A stretch of DNA of 16,797 nt from Candidatus Woesearchaeota archaeon (GTDB lineage: Archaea > Nanobdellota > Nanobdellia > SCGC-AAA011-G17 > GW2011-AR17), in assembly GCA_009691355.1 (NCBI GenBank), contig SICW01000010.1, positions 1 through 16,797 of the forward strand, read 5' to 3'. This document shows, piece after piece, positions 7,598 through 15,552 of the stretch. Position numbers and translations under genes: made by a program. Numbering within the stretch: the stretch's first letter is position 1; each line of letters starts with the position of its first letter. The notes beneath the pieces are model-generated. The model saw only the letters and a program-made list of their open reading frames with translations, ran no database searches and was not told the DNA's origin.

Positions 7598-8713
7598 TCA
7601 TGAAGTATTCAATCTTCTTTCAAGATCTGCATATCTTACAGGATCAAAAATATCATTACTTAAAGAACCATGTCCTGTTGTAATACAATGAAGTGTTACA
7701 CCTAAAATCATAGAAATATCTACAACATGTATCCCTTTATGTTTTCCACCTAAAGGTATTGCATTAGAAACAACCATCTCGAGATCAGCATCCTGTACTT
7801 TTTGTATTGCACCATCACTAAAGACAGGATGTGTTGCAACACCAATGACCTTTTCTATGCCTAGTTTTCTAGTGGCTTCTGTACATTTGATCATTGTTAC
7901 ACAGGAGTCTGCAATGTCATCGTAAATGATTGCAAGATCAATTTCTTGCGGATTTGTACCTTCTTCTAAAAATACAGTCATATCGCCTATTACTCCGGCT
8001 TTAGGCCTTCTTTTTCTGGAGAGTGCTAAGAACGTTGCACTCATGTCTCTTGCAGCGATTTCTGCTCGTTCGCCACCACCAAAATCTGGGGAGATTACTC
8101 CAATTCTTTTGTTTCCTTGCGGATTAAATGTTTTTTGAATATAGCTTGTAAATGCTACTCTTGCTGTGGGTGCTTCTCCATACATCCCTCGTGGAACAAA
8201 TCCTTTAAACTGTTGAAAGTGAGGGTCAACAGTTATGAGTCCAGAATATCCAGATGCATAGAGCATTTCCAAGGCTATTCTTGCAGATATTGGTTCTCTT
8301 TTTTCTGCACCTGTTTCTTTTATGTGTGTTCTTCTGTCTTGTCTTAAATAAGGCAAGTGAGGCATGACAAGGTTGATTCTATCTGCTCCTGCTTCTCTAC
8401 ATGCATCGGCAATAAGTGCTGCTCGTATTATAGGGATATTGGGTTCATATTTTGGATGTGCCCCATTACTGATTATAGGACTAATGAAAACATAGACATG
8501 CCTTCCTCTTACTGTGGTTAATACTTCTGGAGTAATTTCCCCATTTCTTTGTGTGACGACTCGTAAATCTCCGTCATAGAATGGGCGTATTCCACCGGGA
8601 ATTCTTCTGCGTTTGAGTTTATTATATTGTTCTAATGCCTGGTAGGTACTTTTTGCTAATCCTTGAGAAAATTCATCTGCGAGAAAAACTACCTTTTTGA
8701 AGGGGTCACTCAT
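7598..8713 (-). CDS. prs: ribose-phosphate pyrophosphokinase (PRPP synthetase), divergent
   Basis: PRPP synthetase makes phosphoribosyl pyrophosphate from ribose 5-phosphate and ATP for nucleotide, His and Trp synthesis. The 371-residue protein shows, in order: LPYLRQDRR (119-128, ATP side), TVDPHFQQFKGF (161-172; H165), SPDFGGGERA (208-217), the KRRPKAG flexible-loop segment (234-240), the PRPP-loop region YDDIADSCVT (264-273), and GVATHPVFSDGA (291-302). It is longer than the usual 285-320 residues, with extra sequence at the N-terminus (about 1-75) and near 315-371. In the PRPP loop the usual glycine (for example ADTCGT in the human enzyme) is replaced by valine (ADSCVT), which is unusual. 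It is transcribed from its own TATA-like box, and the winged-helix gene lies 79 bases upstream on the same strand. Membership of the family is secure; normal kinetics are not assured. Confidence 0.88.
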   Translation of the reverse strand: MSDPFKKVVFLADEFSQGLAKSTYQALEQYNKLKRRRIPGGIRPFYDGDLRVVTQRNGEITPEVLTTVRGRHVYVFISPIISNGAHPKYEPNIPIIRAALIADACREAGADRINLVMPHLPYLRQDRRTHIKETGAEKREPISARIALEMLYASGYSGLITVDPHFQQFKGFVPRGMYGEAPTARVAFTSYIQKTFNPQGNKRIGVISPDFGGGERAEIAARDMSATFLALSRKRRPKAGVIGDMTVFLEEGTNPQEIDLAIIYDDIADSCVTMIKCTEATRKLGIEKVIGVATHPVFSDGAIQKVQDADLEMVVSNAIPLGGKHKGIHVVDISMILGVTLHCITTGHGSLSNDIFDPVRYADLERRLNTS

Positions 8714-8735
8714 AGGTTTTCTTTTTGTGTATCTC

Positions 8736-8742
8736 TTTAAAT
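8736..8742 (-). promoter_or_regulatory. TATA-like box of prs
   Basis: On the minus strand ATTTAAA is centred 26 bases from the ATG at 8713. This predicts a leaderless transcript separate from the upstream winged-helix gene. Confidence 0.5.
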
Positions 8743-8792
8743 GGTTTTTGTATATGAAGAATAAATAAAATAAAAATAATTAAGAAAAAGAT

Positions 8793-9068
8793 TTACAATA
8801 GGGTTTTAATCTTTTCTATATGTTCAGCAACTCTGTTGCCTGCTTCCGTTAATTCAATGGTTTTAATTCTTCCATTTTTTTGGAAACTGACTAAATGAGA
8901 TTTTTCCATTTCTTGTAGAATCTTTACTGCATGTGAATAGGTGCAATCAACTTCTTTTGCTAGAACAGAACCATATTTGTTTTTTGTGTTTTGTCTAAGT
9001 GCGACTAAAATCATTGCTGGCTTTCTTCGAAAGAAAACCTCAAAAATTTCTTTTCCTTTTTTTGGCAT
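8793..9068 (-). CDS. small winged-helix DNA-binding transcriptional regulator
   Basis: The 91-residue protein is basic at its N-terminus (MPKKGK) and fits a single winged helix-turn-helix domain of the MarR/ArsR-like archaeal type. A first helix (about 17-31) is followed by an HTH with recognition helix near YSHAVKILQEMEKSHLV and a wing that includes KNGRIKTIELTEAGNRVAEHI; the LTEAG turn is typical of such regulators. No ligand- or metal-binding domain is present. The ATG at 9068 has GGGAG just upstream. An in-frame GTG at 9086 would add six residues and lies 27-28 bases from a CATATTA box, so it is possible. The gene is divergent from serS and upstream of prs, so it may regulate itself, prs or serS. 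Its target is unknown. Confidence 0.75.
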   Translation of the reverse strand: MPKKGKEIFEVFFRRKPAMILVALRQNTKNKYGSVLAKEVDCTYSHAVKILQEMEKSHLVSFQKNGRIKTIELTEAGNRVAEHIEKIKTLL

Positions 9069-9129
9069 TTTTTTCTCCCTGTTCACCCGCTTTTTCTAAG
9101 ATATAGTGCGTAATATGAATGTTGTATTT

Positions 9130-9141
9130 AAGCATTTGCTT
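9130..9141. promoter_or_regulatory. small inverted repeat, possible operator
   Basis: AAGCATTTGCTT is a perfect 5+2+5 inverted repeat midway between the divergent starts of the winged-helix gene (9068) and serS (9214). Its size and position would suit a dimeric winged-helix protein. A repeat this short can arise by chance. Confidence 0.25.
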
Positions 9142-9183
9142 GTAGCTATTCTCGAGTGGTTTCTCTCATAGGAGATAACAATA

Positions 9184-9191
9184 TTTTTAAA
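9184..9191 (+). promoter_or_regulatory. TATA-like box of serS
   Basis: TTTTTAAA is centred 26-27 bases before the ATG at 9214. It is followed by a T-rich tract running up to the start codon, as also seen before mutS and mutL. Confidence 0.5.
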
Positions 9192-9213
9192 GTTTGAATT
9201 GCTTTTTTTCCCT

Positions 9214-10482
9214 ATGCTTGACATAAAATTGATTAGAGACAAACCAGAACTCTTTGAAAAAGCGTATTCTCGTATGAAAAGGCCAGAATTACACACACAG
9301 TTCAAGGAATTGGTTGAAAAAGATAAACAGCTTAGAACTCTTAAGGGTGAGCTAGATGGTTTACGAGCACAAAAAAACGTTCTTTCTCAAGAAGTAAACG
9401 TACTGCGAAAGGCTGGAAAGAGTATTGATGCTCTTTTGAAGAAAGTTAAAGAGCTTCCTGAAGAAGTGAAGAAGAAGGAAGAAGAATATGGTTGCGTTGA
9501 GAATAGGGTACAAGAACTTTTGAAGACTTTACCTAATCTTATCCATGAAAAAGTGCCTTATGGTGCTTCTGATAAAGATAACGTTGAAATAAAGAAGTGG
9601 GGTAAGCTTCCAAAGTTTTCTTTCCCTGTGAAAAATCACGTGGAAATTCTTGAGGCTTTAGATGCTGTGGATTTTGATGCGTCTGCACGAGCGACTGGAA
9701 GTGGCTTTTATTATTTGAAAGGAGATTTTGCACTTCTTAATCAAGCATTGATTCATTTTGTGATAGATTATATGAATAAGAAAAAATATATCTATATTGA
9801 ACCTCCTCTTATGCTGAAGAAAGAAATTCTTTTTGCAGGAATAGATCAGAAGGCTTTTGAGCAAAGTATATACTCTCTTGAAGGGGAAGATACTTGTATG
9901 ATTGGGACAAGTGAATTTTCTCTCTTGGGAATGCACACTGAACAAGTTCTTACTGATCTGCCTAAAAAATACTTTTCTTATACAATGTGTTTTAGAAAGG
10001 AAATTGGTGCACATGGAATTAATGAGAAAGGGTTGTGGAGAACACACCAGTTTAACAAGATAGAGCAATTTATTTTTTGTTCCAAAGAAGATTCTTGGAA
10101 AATGTATGATGAATTACTGAAAAATACAGAAGGAATCTTTCAAGCTCTTAAGTTACCTTATAGGGTTGTTGAGCTTTGTACTGGTGACTTAGCAGTTTGG
10201 AAAGCACGAAGTGCAGATGTAGAGGTATGGAGGCCAACGACAGAAGCCTATGGTGAGGTTGCATCTCTTTCTAATTGTACAGACTATCAAGCAAGAAATC
10301 TGAATATTAAATATGAAACTAAAGAGGGAAAAGAGATTGTGCATACGTTGAATAATACTGCGCTTGCTACTTCACGAGCGTTAGTTGCTATTGTTGAACA
10401 TTATCAGCAGAAAGATGGAAGTATTGCTATTCCTAAAGTTTTACAGAAGTATATGGGTAAGAAAGTTATTAAGAAGGTATAA
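9214..10482 (+). CDS. serS: seryl-tRNA synthetase
   Basis: This class II synthetase charges tRNA-Ser. The 422-residue protein starts with the common MLDIKLIRD and has a long antiparallel coiled-coil tRNA-binding arm (about 28-105). The catalytic core contains T232-S-E234, motif 2 from C259-F-R-K-E263 through RTHQFNKIEQF, and motif 3 NNTALATSR (380-388) followed by ALVAIVEHYQ. It is the ordinary SerRS, not the rare methanogen type. The ATG at 9214 was chosen over the TTG at 9199 because it matches the family N-terminus and has a TATA-like box at -26. The stop is followed after 6 bases, in the same reading frame, by the ATG of the nucleotidyltransferase gene, so the two are probably one transcription unit. 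Confidence 0.95.
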   Translation: MLDIKLIRDKPELFEKAYSRMKRPELHTQFKELVEKDKQLRTLKGELDGLRAQKNVLSQEVNVLRKAGKSIDALLKKVKELPEEVKKKEEEYGCVENRVQELLKTLPNLIHEKVPYGASDKDNVEIKKWGKLPKFSFPVKNHVEILEALDAVDFDASARATGSGFYYLKGDFALLNQALIHFVIDYMNKKKYIYIEPPLMLKKEILFAGIDQKAFEQSIYSLEGEDTCMIGTSEFSLLGMHTEQVLTDLPKKYFSYTMCFRKEIGAHGINEKGLWRTHQFNKIEQFIFCSKEDSWKMYDELLKNTEGIFQALKLPYRVVELCTGDLAVWKARSADVEVWRPTTEAYGEVASLSNCTDYQARNLNIKYETKEGKEIVHTLNNTALATSRALVAIVEHYQQKDGSIAIPKVLQKYMGKKVIKKV

Positions 10483-10488
10483 TCAATT

Positions 10489-11265
10489 ATGAAAAAGAAG
10501 GGTGATTGGTAGGAAGCTGTAGATATTTTCTTAGAATCTTGGAAAACTAAAAAAAAGGTTATTGGTGCTCTTGTTTGTGGGAGTTATGTTACAGGAAAGC
10601 CGAGTGAACATTCAGATATTGATCTCCATATAATTCTTTCACACAAAACTTCTTGGAGAGAACGAGGAAATGTTTATGTTAATGGTTATCTTATTGAGTA
10701 TTTTGCTAATCCTCCTAAACAAATTCTAAATTACTTTAAGGATGATTTCGAGAGTGGCAATTATCATTCACCAAATATGTTTATTACAGGTAAAATTCTT
10801 TTTGATAAAAAAGGTGAATTAAAAAAACTCCAAGAGTTAGCTTTGAAATTTAAGAAAAAATCTTTTCCTTCTGTAGGTAAAGTTTCATTAGAATTACAAA
10901 AATATTCTTTGTGGGATAAGGAGGACAACCTTAGAGATCTTTATTCTAAAAATACTCCTGATTTTTACTATGTCTATTATAACTCTTTGCGGGAAATTTT
11001 TGAAACTTATGCAAAATTCCTTCGTTTTCCTTTGTCTAGTACTGATAAGACTTATTCTGTCCTTACAGATTCTTTTACATTGAAAAAATACTTATTAAGT
11101 CCTTTTCCTGATACAGAATTTGTTTCTATTTTTAAGGAATGTCTTTCATTAAGATCTCCTTTTGAAATGCTCAAACATTATGAAAAATTAACTTTCTATG
11201 TCCATTCTAATATGGGCGGATTTTCTTTAGATGGTTGGAAGATAAGATCACCTGTAGAAAAGTAA
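10489..11265 (+). pseudogene. MNT-type nucleotidyltransferase with in-frame TAG at codon 8
   Basis: The reading frame codes for 258 positions and is open except for TAG at 10510-10512. After the TAG comes a nucleotidyltransferase-fold domain with GSYVTG (31-36) and HSDIDLHIIL (41-50), where D43 and D45 are the expected metal ligands, and a third strand NGYLIEYF (65-72) with E70. A helical C-terminal region follows (to 258), which is plausible for substrate binding. Such domains occur in minimal nucleotidyltransferases, toxin-antitoxin systems and aminoglycoside adenylyltransferases; the substrate is unknown. The catalytic motif precedes the next in-frame ATG (10777), so a start there would give 162 residues without an active site. 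No ATG, GTG or TTG lies between the TAG and the motif. The possibilities are a recent nonsense mutation, readthrough, a non-standard start such as ATT, or a sequencing error. The remainder shows no decay. The gene is 6 bases behind serS and has no promoter box of its own. Confidence 0.7.
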
Positions 11266-11273
11266 CTAAATTC

Positions 11274-11280
11274 TTTTAAA
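11274..11280 (+). promoter_or_regulatory. TATA-like box of mutS
   Basis: TTTTAAA is centred exactly 26 bases before the ATG at 11303. A T-rich tract leads up to the start codon. The nucleotidyltransferase gene ends 9 bases upstream of the box. Confidence 0.5.
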
Positions 11281-11302
11281 TTCAACTTTAGTTCTTTTTT
11301 CT

Positions 11303-13699
11303 ATGGATCCAGAAAATCTTACGCCTGCAATGAAACAGTATGTGGAACTGAAGAAAGAGTATCCTGATTGTGTGATTATGTTTCGTATGGGAGATTTTTA
11401 TGAAATGTTTTATGAGGATGCTATTCTTGCTTCTAAAGAGTTAGAAATTACTTTGACTTCTCGAGGGAAGCATGAAAAGAAAGCTCCTCTTGCGGGTATT
11501 CCTTATCATGCATTAGAACCCTATCTTATTCGATTTGTAAAAAGGGGATATAAAATTGCGATTTGTGAACAATTAGAAGACCCAAAGAAAGCAAAAGGAC
11601 TTGTGAAACGTGGTATTGTACGCATTGTTACACCTGGAACACTTTTAGAACAACAATCTCAAAGTAATTCTTTTATTATGGGTTTGTATGCATATGGAGA
11701 GATTTTATATTCTGCCTTTTGTGATGTTTCTACAGGGGAATTTTTTGTTAGTGAAGGTATTGATTTTGCTATCGTAGATGAGTGTGTTATTCCCTCAAGT
11801 CTTTTTGTGAATAAAGAGTTGATTGCGCAATTGCAACAACGAGGATTATTTCTTTCTCAAGTGGAAGATAGATTCTTTTCTCAAGATCATTCGTATCGAA
11901 CACTTACAGAACATTTTCATTTGTTGTCTTTAGAAAGTTTTGGATTACGAAAAGATGATATGCGTGTTCGTGCTGCAGGAGCCTTACTTTCGTACCTTTT
12001 AGATACGCAGATGCATTCTCTGTCCCATATTAAACGCATTTCTCTCCGAGAAAAACAAAGCCATATGATTCTGGATACTATTGCTGTTCGAAATCTAGAA
12101 CTTTTTGCAAATGTACGTGATGGTGGAAGTAAAGGCTCGCTTATTTCTATTTTGGATAAAACACAGACAGCAATGGGTTCTCGGTTGTTACGAAAGTGGT
12201 TGTTAGAACCTTTATTAGATGTGTCTACACTTACTCTTCGCCAAGATAGAGTAGAATATCTAATGAAACATCTTATGCAGAAAGAACAGTTGAAGAAAAT
12301 TTTGAAGCATATTGGTGATATTGAACGTATTATTGGGAAAGTAAATCTTGATCGAGCGAATGGACGAGATCTTGTTTCTTTGAGACAGTCTTTAGTTCTT
12401 GTTAAGGGTATTCAATTAGAATTTTTTGGTGAGCTTTCCTCTTTTTCTGGGTTTGATGCACTGATTACTCTCCTAGAAAAATCCTTGCGTGAAGATGCTC
12501 CTGCTGCCTTGAAAGAAGGAGGGATTATTCAGTTAGAGTATGATTCTCACTTATTAGAGCTGCATTCTATACGCAAGAATAGTAAACAGTTTCTTTCGTC
12601 TCTGGAAGTGAAAGAACGAGAAAGAACGGGGATAAAGAATCTTCGTATAGGTTACAATAGAGTGTTTGGATATTATTTTGAAATTTCGAGTTCTCAGTTA
12701 AGTCAAGTGCCTCAAGATTTTATACGTAAACAAACACTTGCGAACTATGAACGATTTGTGACGGAAGATTTGAAACGTGAAGAAGAGAAAATACTCACTG
12801 CTCAAGAAAAAATTGGTGAATTAGAGTATGAGCTATTTTTGAAAGTTATTGAAGAAGTGAAACAGTTTACCGAAATTATTCAAATTACTTCTCAAAAAAT
12901 TGCAGAGATTGATACCCTTTGTTCTTTTGCAGATGTGAGTATGGAGAATAACTATATACGCCCCCTTATGGATACTTCTTCTGTCTTAGAAATCATTGAT
13001 GGGAGGCATCCTGTTGTTGAGCTTTCCTGTTCTTATGTTCCTAATGATACAAAGCTCCATGACTTTGAAATTATGATTATTACTGGACCTAATTTTGCTG
13101 GAAAGAGTTGTTATATGAAACAAGTGGCTTTGCTTGTCATTCTTGCTCAGATGGGATGTTTTGTTCCTGCGAAAGGTGCACGTATTGGTATTGTTGATAG
13201 AGTGTTCACGCGTATCGGTGCGTATGATGATCTTGTTTCCGGACAAAGTACTTTTATGGTAGAGATGAATGAGACTGCAAATATTTTGAATAATGCCACT
13301 TCTCGAAGTCTTATACTTCTTGATGAAATTGGACGTGGAACAAGTACCTATGATGGTGTGTCTATTGCTTGGGCTGTTGTGGAGTATTTGTATTCTAAGG
13401 TGAAGGCAAAAACTCTTTTTGCTACTCATTACCATGTGTTGAATAAATTGACAAACAGTTTTGAACATATTCGAAATTATAATATTGCTGTAAAGGAAGA
13501 AAAGGATGAGATCATTTTTTTACGAAAATTACTCGAAGGGGGGACTGATAAAAGTTTTGGGATTTATGTTGCTCAATTAGCCGGTTTACCTGAAGAAGTT
13601 GTTACTCGTGCACGAGAAGTACAAGCTGAACTTGAAGATAAAGACAAGTTAGATAAGATACAAGCGAAGAAGTTGGAAGAGCAGAAACGATTATTTTAA
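11303..13699 (+). CDS. mutS: DNA mismatch repair protein MutS (MutS1 type)
   Basis: MutS finds base mismatches and recruits MutL. The 798-residue protein has the mismatch-reading domain with the diagnostic F32-Y-E34 in MGDFYEMFYEDA, which marks a true MutS1 rather than MutS2 or a recombination paralogue. Connector, lever and clamp domains follow, then the ABC-type ATPase: Walker A GPNFAGKS (595-602), the signature-like LVSGQSTFMVEM, Walker B LILLDEIGRG (D674, E675) and STYDG. An AGK version of Walker A is also common in Gram-positive bacterial MutS. It lacks the C-terminal tetramer domain found in the 853-residue E. coli protein and ends in QKRLF, which resembles a sliding-clamp peptide. Most archaea lack MutS1, so descent from a bacterial gene is likely, although base composition looks like the neighbours. 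mutL lies about 2.2 kb downstream. The last 9 bases overlap the convergent unknown gene. Confidence 0.95.
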   Translation: MDPENLTPAMKQYVELKKEYPDCVIMFRMGDFYEMFYEDAILASKELEITLTSRGKHEKKAPLAGIPYHALEPYLIRFVKRGYKIAICEQLEDPKKAKGLVKRGIVRIVTPGTLLEQQSQSNSFIMGLYAYGEILYSAFCDVSTGEFFVSEGIDFAIVDECVIPSSLFVNKELIAQLQQRGLFLSQVEDRFFSQDHSYRTLTEHFHLLSLESFGLRKDDMRVRAAGALLSYLLDTQMHSLSHIKRISLREKQSHMILDTIAVRNLELFANVRDGGSKGSLISILDKTQTAMGSRLLRKWLLEPLLDVSTLTLRQDRVEYLMKHLMQKEQLKKILKHIGDIERIIGKVNLDRANGRDLVSLRQSLVLVKGIQLEFFGELSSFSGFDALITLLEKSLREDAPAALKEGGIIQLEYDSHLLELHSIRKNSKQFLSSLEVKERERTGIKNLRIGYNRVFGYYFEISSSQLSQVPQDFIRKQTLANYERFVTEDLKREEEKILTAQEKIGELEYELFLKVIEEVKQFTEIIQITSQKIAEIDTLCSFADVSMENNYIRPLMDTSSVLEIIDGRHPVVELSCSYVPNDTKLHDFEIMIITGPNFAGKSCYMKQVALLVILAQMGCFVPAKGARIGIVDRVFTRIGAYDDLVSGQSTFMVEMNETANILNNATSRSLILLDEIGRGTSTYDGVSIAWAVVEYLYSKVKAKTLFATHYHVLNKLTNSFEHIRNYNIAVKEEKDEIIFLRKLLEGGTDKSFGIYVAQLAGLPEEVVTRAREVQAELEDKDKLDKIQAKKLEEQKRLF

Positions 13700-15208
13700 T
13701 TTCTTCTCCCAAAAGTTGCTCCATGCTCTAAAATGTATGCCATATTTTTGCCAGAGATTTGGTTCCCATTCTTCTATTCTTTTTAATAGTACTTTTCGAA
13801 AAAGTTTATTTCCTTGTGTTGGGTTCATATCTCTGATAAGTATTCCGTCAAATTTTTCTGCTGCAATTTGGTTTTCTATTTTTCCTATAGGTGTATAAAA
13901 ATGTGGTGCTGTTGTTGGCCAGTTATTTTTTGTAGATATCTCTGTTAGCCATTTACAAACCTCAATCTGGTTTTCATCCCAACCCCATTCCCCTCCACCT
14001 ATGACTTTATAGCCCATTTCTCTCATTTTTTCGTTAATCCTCTCAACATATTCATCCCATACTTCTCCTTCTTTTCTATCTATGATCTTTGTTGATTTTG
14101 GAAGTTTCACATATGCAAAAAAAGAGACGTCAACTGTTGGTCCCCCATAAAATACTTTTTCGTTTAGATTTTTTAATTCTTTGAATGGCATAAGTATAGC
14201 TGTATCTGCATCTTTCCAACCTTCTGGTGCTGCCCCGTGTGGAACAACAACATGATTTAAGGTGAGATGGATACTGGGTCTCCATGCTGTTGCATACATC
14301 ACTCTTGGTCCAAATACTTTTGATTCTACTATTTTTTTCCAGTCTACTTTCTTGGTCATATGCACTGTAATAAGGTCTTCTTCTGTAAATGTTCTAAAAT
14401 CCTTCTTATCTGTCTCTAATCTCAGAAGTGTTCTCTTTATTTGTCCAAGATCAATAGTAAAATTTCTGATTATGATATTTCCCTTGCTTTGAATAATTAA
14501 TGTTGCTTTTCCTTGATTACTTTTTTTATTCCTTATGTTTTCTTCATTACTAAATGTTGTATTTATGGTATTTGTATAAAAATGGTAGGTTCCCCATTTC
14601 TCTTCTTTCGCCATATAGTGTGTGTCTAATTCTATATTCTTTATTCCTAGTTGGTCTTCAAATGATAGAGTTATTCTTGGACTATAGTGCAATGTTGTAA
14701 TTGCAAGTTCTGGGCTAAACTTTACTATAATCTTTTTCTTTTCATCTACTTCTAGAATGATACCTTCGCAGTCTATCTTTTCTGCCTTTTTCATACGCTC
14801 TTGTACATGCTCTAAGTTTACAGACACTTCTGTGACTTTTTCTTTGTAGCTTTGGTCTCTTACAAATATTCTCATTTTTGTTTGTTTTATTCCTTTTTCA
14901 AGAAGGTCTAATAAGAATGAAAGAGCTATTGTAAATAATAACTCTGAAATATTTTGTTCTGAGAATTGTATACCTTTTTCTGTTCTTAGTTCCTGGAGAT
15001 ACCCTTCTTCTATTGTTCCATGACTCAAAACATATGGTGTGGTACCTCCTGAAATAGTGATCATATCCCTAGCTTTAATTATACAGGGAATATTCTTTCG
15101 CTCCCTTTCATCAAAGTTTCTTTCATCTATTTCAATAAGAAGTGTATTTGTTATAGAACTAACTGTAAGCTCTTGCTCTTTTTTACTCTTTGAAAAGAAT
15201 GCAACCAC
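13691..15208 (-). CDS. hypothetical protein of 505 residues, unknown function
   Basis: I do not recognise this family. No signal peptide or clear transmembrane segment is visible; a hydrophobic helix at about 89-104 is interrupted by charge and looks like part of a soluble fold. The N-terminal part (1-290) is K/E-rich and alternates strands and helices. The C-terminal part (about 298-500) looks better ordered. It contains WRPSIHLTLNH (309-319) with H324 nearby, DADTAILMPF (333-342), a DVSFFAYVKLP strand (360-370), GGGEWGWDENQ (404-414) and FDGILIRD (453-460). The HLTL segment recalls half of the HxTx motif of 2H phosphoesterases, but no second copy is seen, so no activity is claimed. The GTG at 15208 is the start; a TATTAA-type box lies 26 bases upstream. 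The 3' end overlaps mutS by 9 bases, and the 5' end is 31 bases from grx. Confidence 0.75.
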   Translation of the reverse strand: MVAFFSKSKKEQELTVSSITNTLLIEIDERNFDERERKNIPCIIKARDMITISGGTTPYVLSHGTIEEGYLQELRTEKGIQFSEQNISELLFTIALSFLLDLLEKGIKQTKMRIFVRDQSYKEKVTEVSVNLEHVQERMKKAEKIDCEGIILEVDEKKKIIVKFSPELAITTLHYSPRITLSFEDQLGIKNIELDTHYMAKEEKWGTYHFYTNTINTTFSNEENIRNKKSNQGKATLIIQSKGNIIIRNFTIDLGQIKRTLLRLETDKKDFRTFTEEDLITVHMTKKVDWKKIVESKVFGPRVMYATAWRPSIHLTLNHVVVPHGAAPEGWKDADTAILMPFKELKNLNEKVFYGGPTVDVSFFAYVKLPKSTKIIDRKEGEVWDEYVERINEKMREMGYKVIGGGEWGWDENQIEVCKWLTEISTKNNWPTTAPHFYTPIGKIENQIAAEKFDGILIRDMNPTQGNKLFRKVLLKRIEEWEPNLWQKYGIHFRAWSNFWEKKLK

Positions 15209-15230
15209 AAATATTCTTTGTTTGTTTTCC

Positions 15231-15238
15231 TTAATAAA
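15231..15238 (-). promoter_or_regulatory. TATA-like box of the 505-residue protein gene
   Basis: On the minus strand TTTATTAA is centred 26-27 bases from the GTG at 15208. It has the same eight bases as the deaminase and bolA boxes, read in the appropriate or opposite sense. It supports the GTG as a leaderless start. Confidence 0.5.
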
Positions 15239-15239
15239 T

Positions 15240-15551
15240 TTATTCTTCTATTAATTTCTTTAACTTTCCAGAATTGTATAACTGCTCCATGATATCTGCA
15301 CCGCCAACAAACTTTCCATTGATGTATACTTGGGGAATGGTTGGCCAGTTCGCATATTCCTTAACTCCTTGGCGGATTTCTTCATCTTCAAAAATGTTAA
15401 AATAGCCAAACTCTACATGAAGGTCTTTGAGAATATTTGCCACTTTCATAGAAAAACCGCATTCTGGTGCATCTGGACTTCCTTTCATAAAGATAAAGAT
15501 CTTATTCTTGTGAATCATGTCTTCAATACGTTTTTTTATTTTTTCATCCAT
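15240..15551 (-). CDS. grxD-like: monothiol glutaredoxin, CGFS type
   Basis: CGFS glutaredoxins bind and pass on [2Fe-2S] clusters rather than reduce disulphides. The 103-residue protein has a thioredoxin fold with FIFMKGSPDAPECGFS, the WPTIPQVYINGKFVGG strand containing the cis-proline TIP, and GADIMEQLYNSGKLKKLI, all matching Grx4/Grx5 proteins. I prefer the ATG at 15551 over one at 15563. The former is one base after the bolA stop, has GAGGA at a suitable distance as a ribosome binding site, and gives the usual short N-terminus (MDEKIKKRIEDMI). The latter would overlap the end of bolA. It is the second gene of a bolA-grx unit and has no promoter box of its own. BolA and CGFS glutaredoxins form mixed cluster-bridged dimers in bacteria and eukaryotes, so joint function is expected. 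Confidence 0.92.
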   Translation of the reverse strand: MDEKIKKRIEDMIHKNKIFIFMKGSPDAPECGFSMKVANILKDLHVEFGYFNIFEDEEIRQGVKEYANWPTIPQVYINGKFVGGADIMEQLYNSGKLKKLIEE

Positions 15552-15552
15552 T

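Noticed and set aside
10510..10512. TAG as pyrrolysine or a reassigned codon
   Set aside because: TAG ends dp2 (followed at once by TAA) and cdd in this window, and no Pyl machinery is visible here. It stays only as one option for the nucleotidyltransferase gene.
12986..13468. 160-codon minus-strand frame inside mutS
   Set aside because: It lies over the conserved ATPase domain of MutS, and its translation looks like an antisense artefact rich in S, T, N and H.
13691..15208. 2H phosphoesterase assignment for the 505-residue protein
   Set aside because: Only one HLTL-like segment is seen; the family needs two HxTx motifs.
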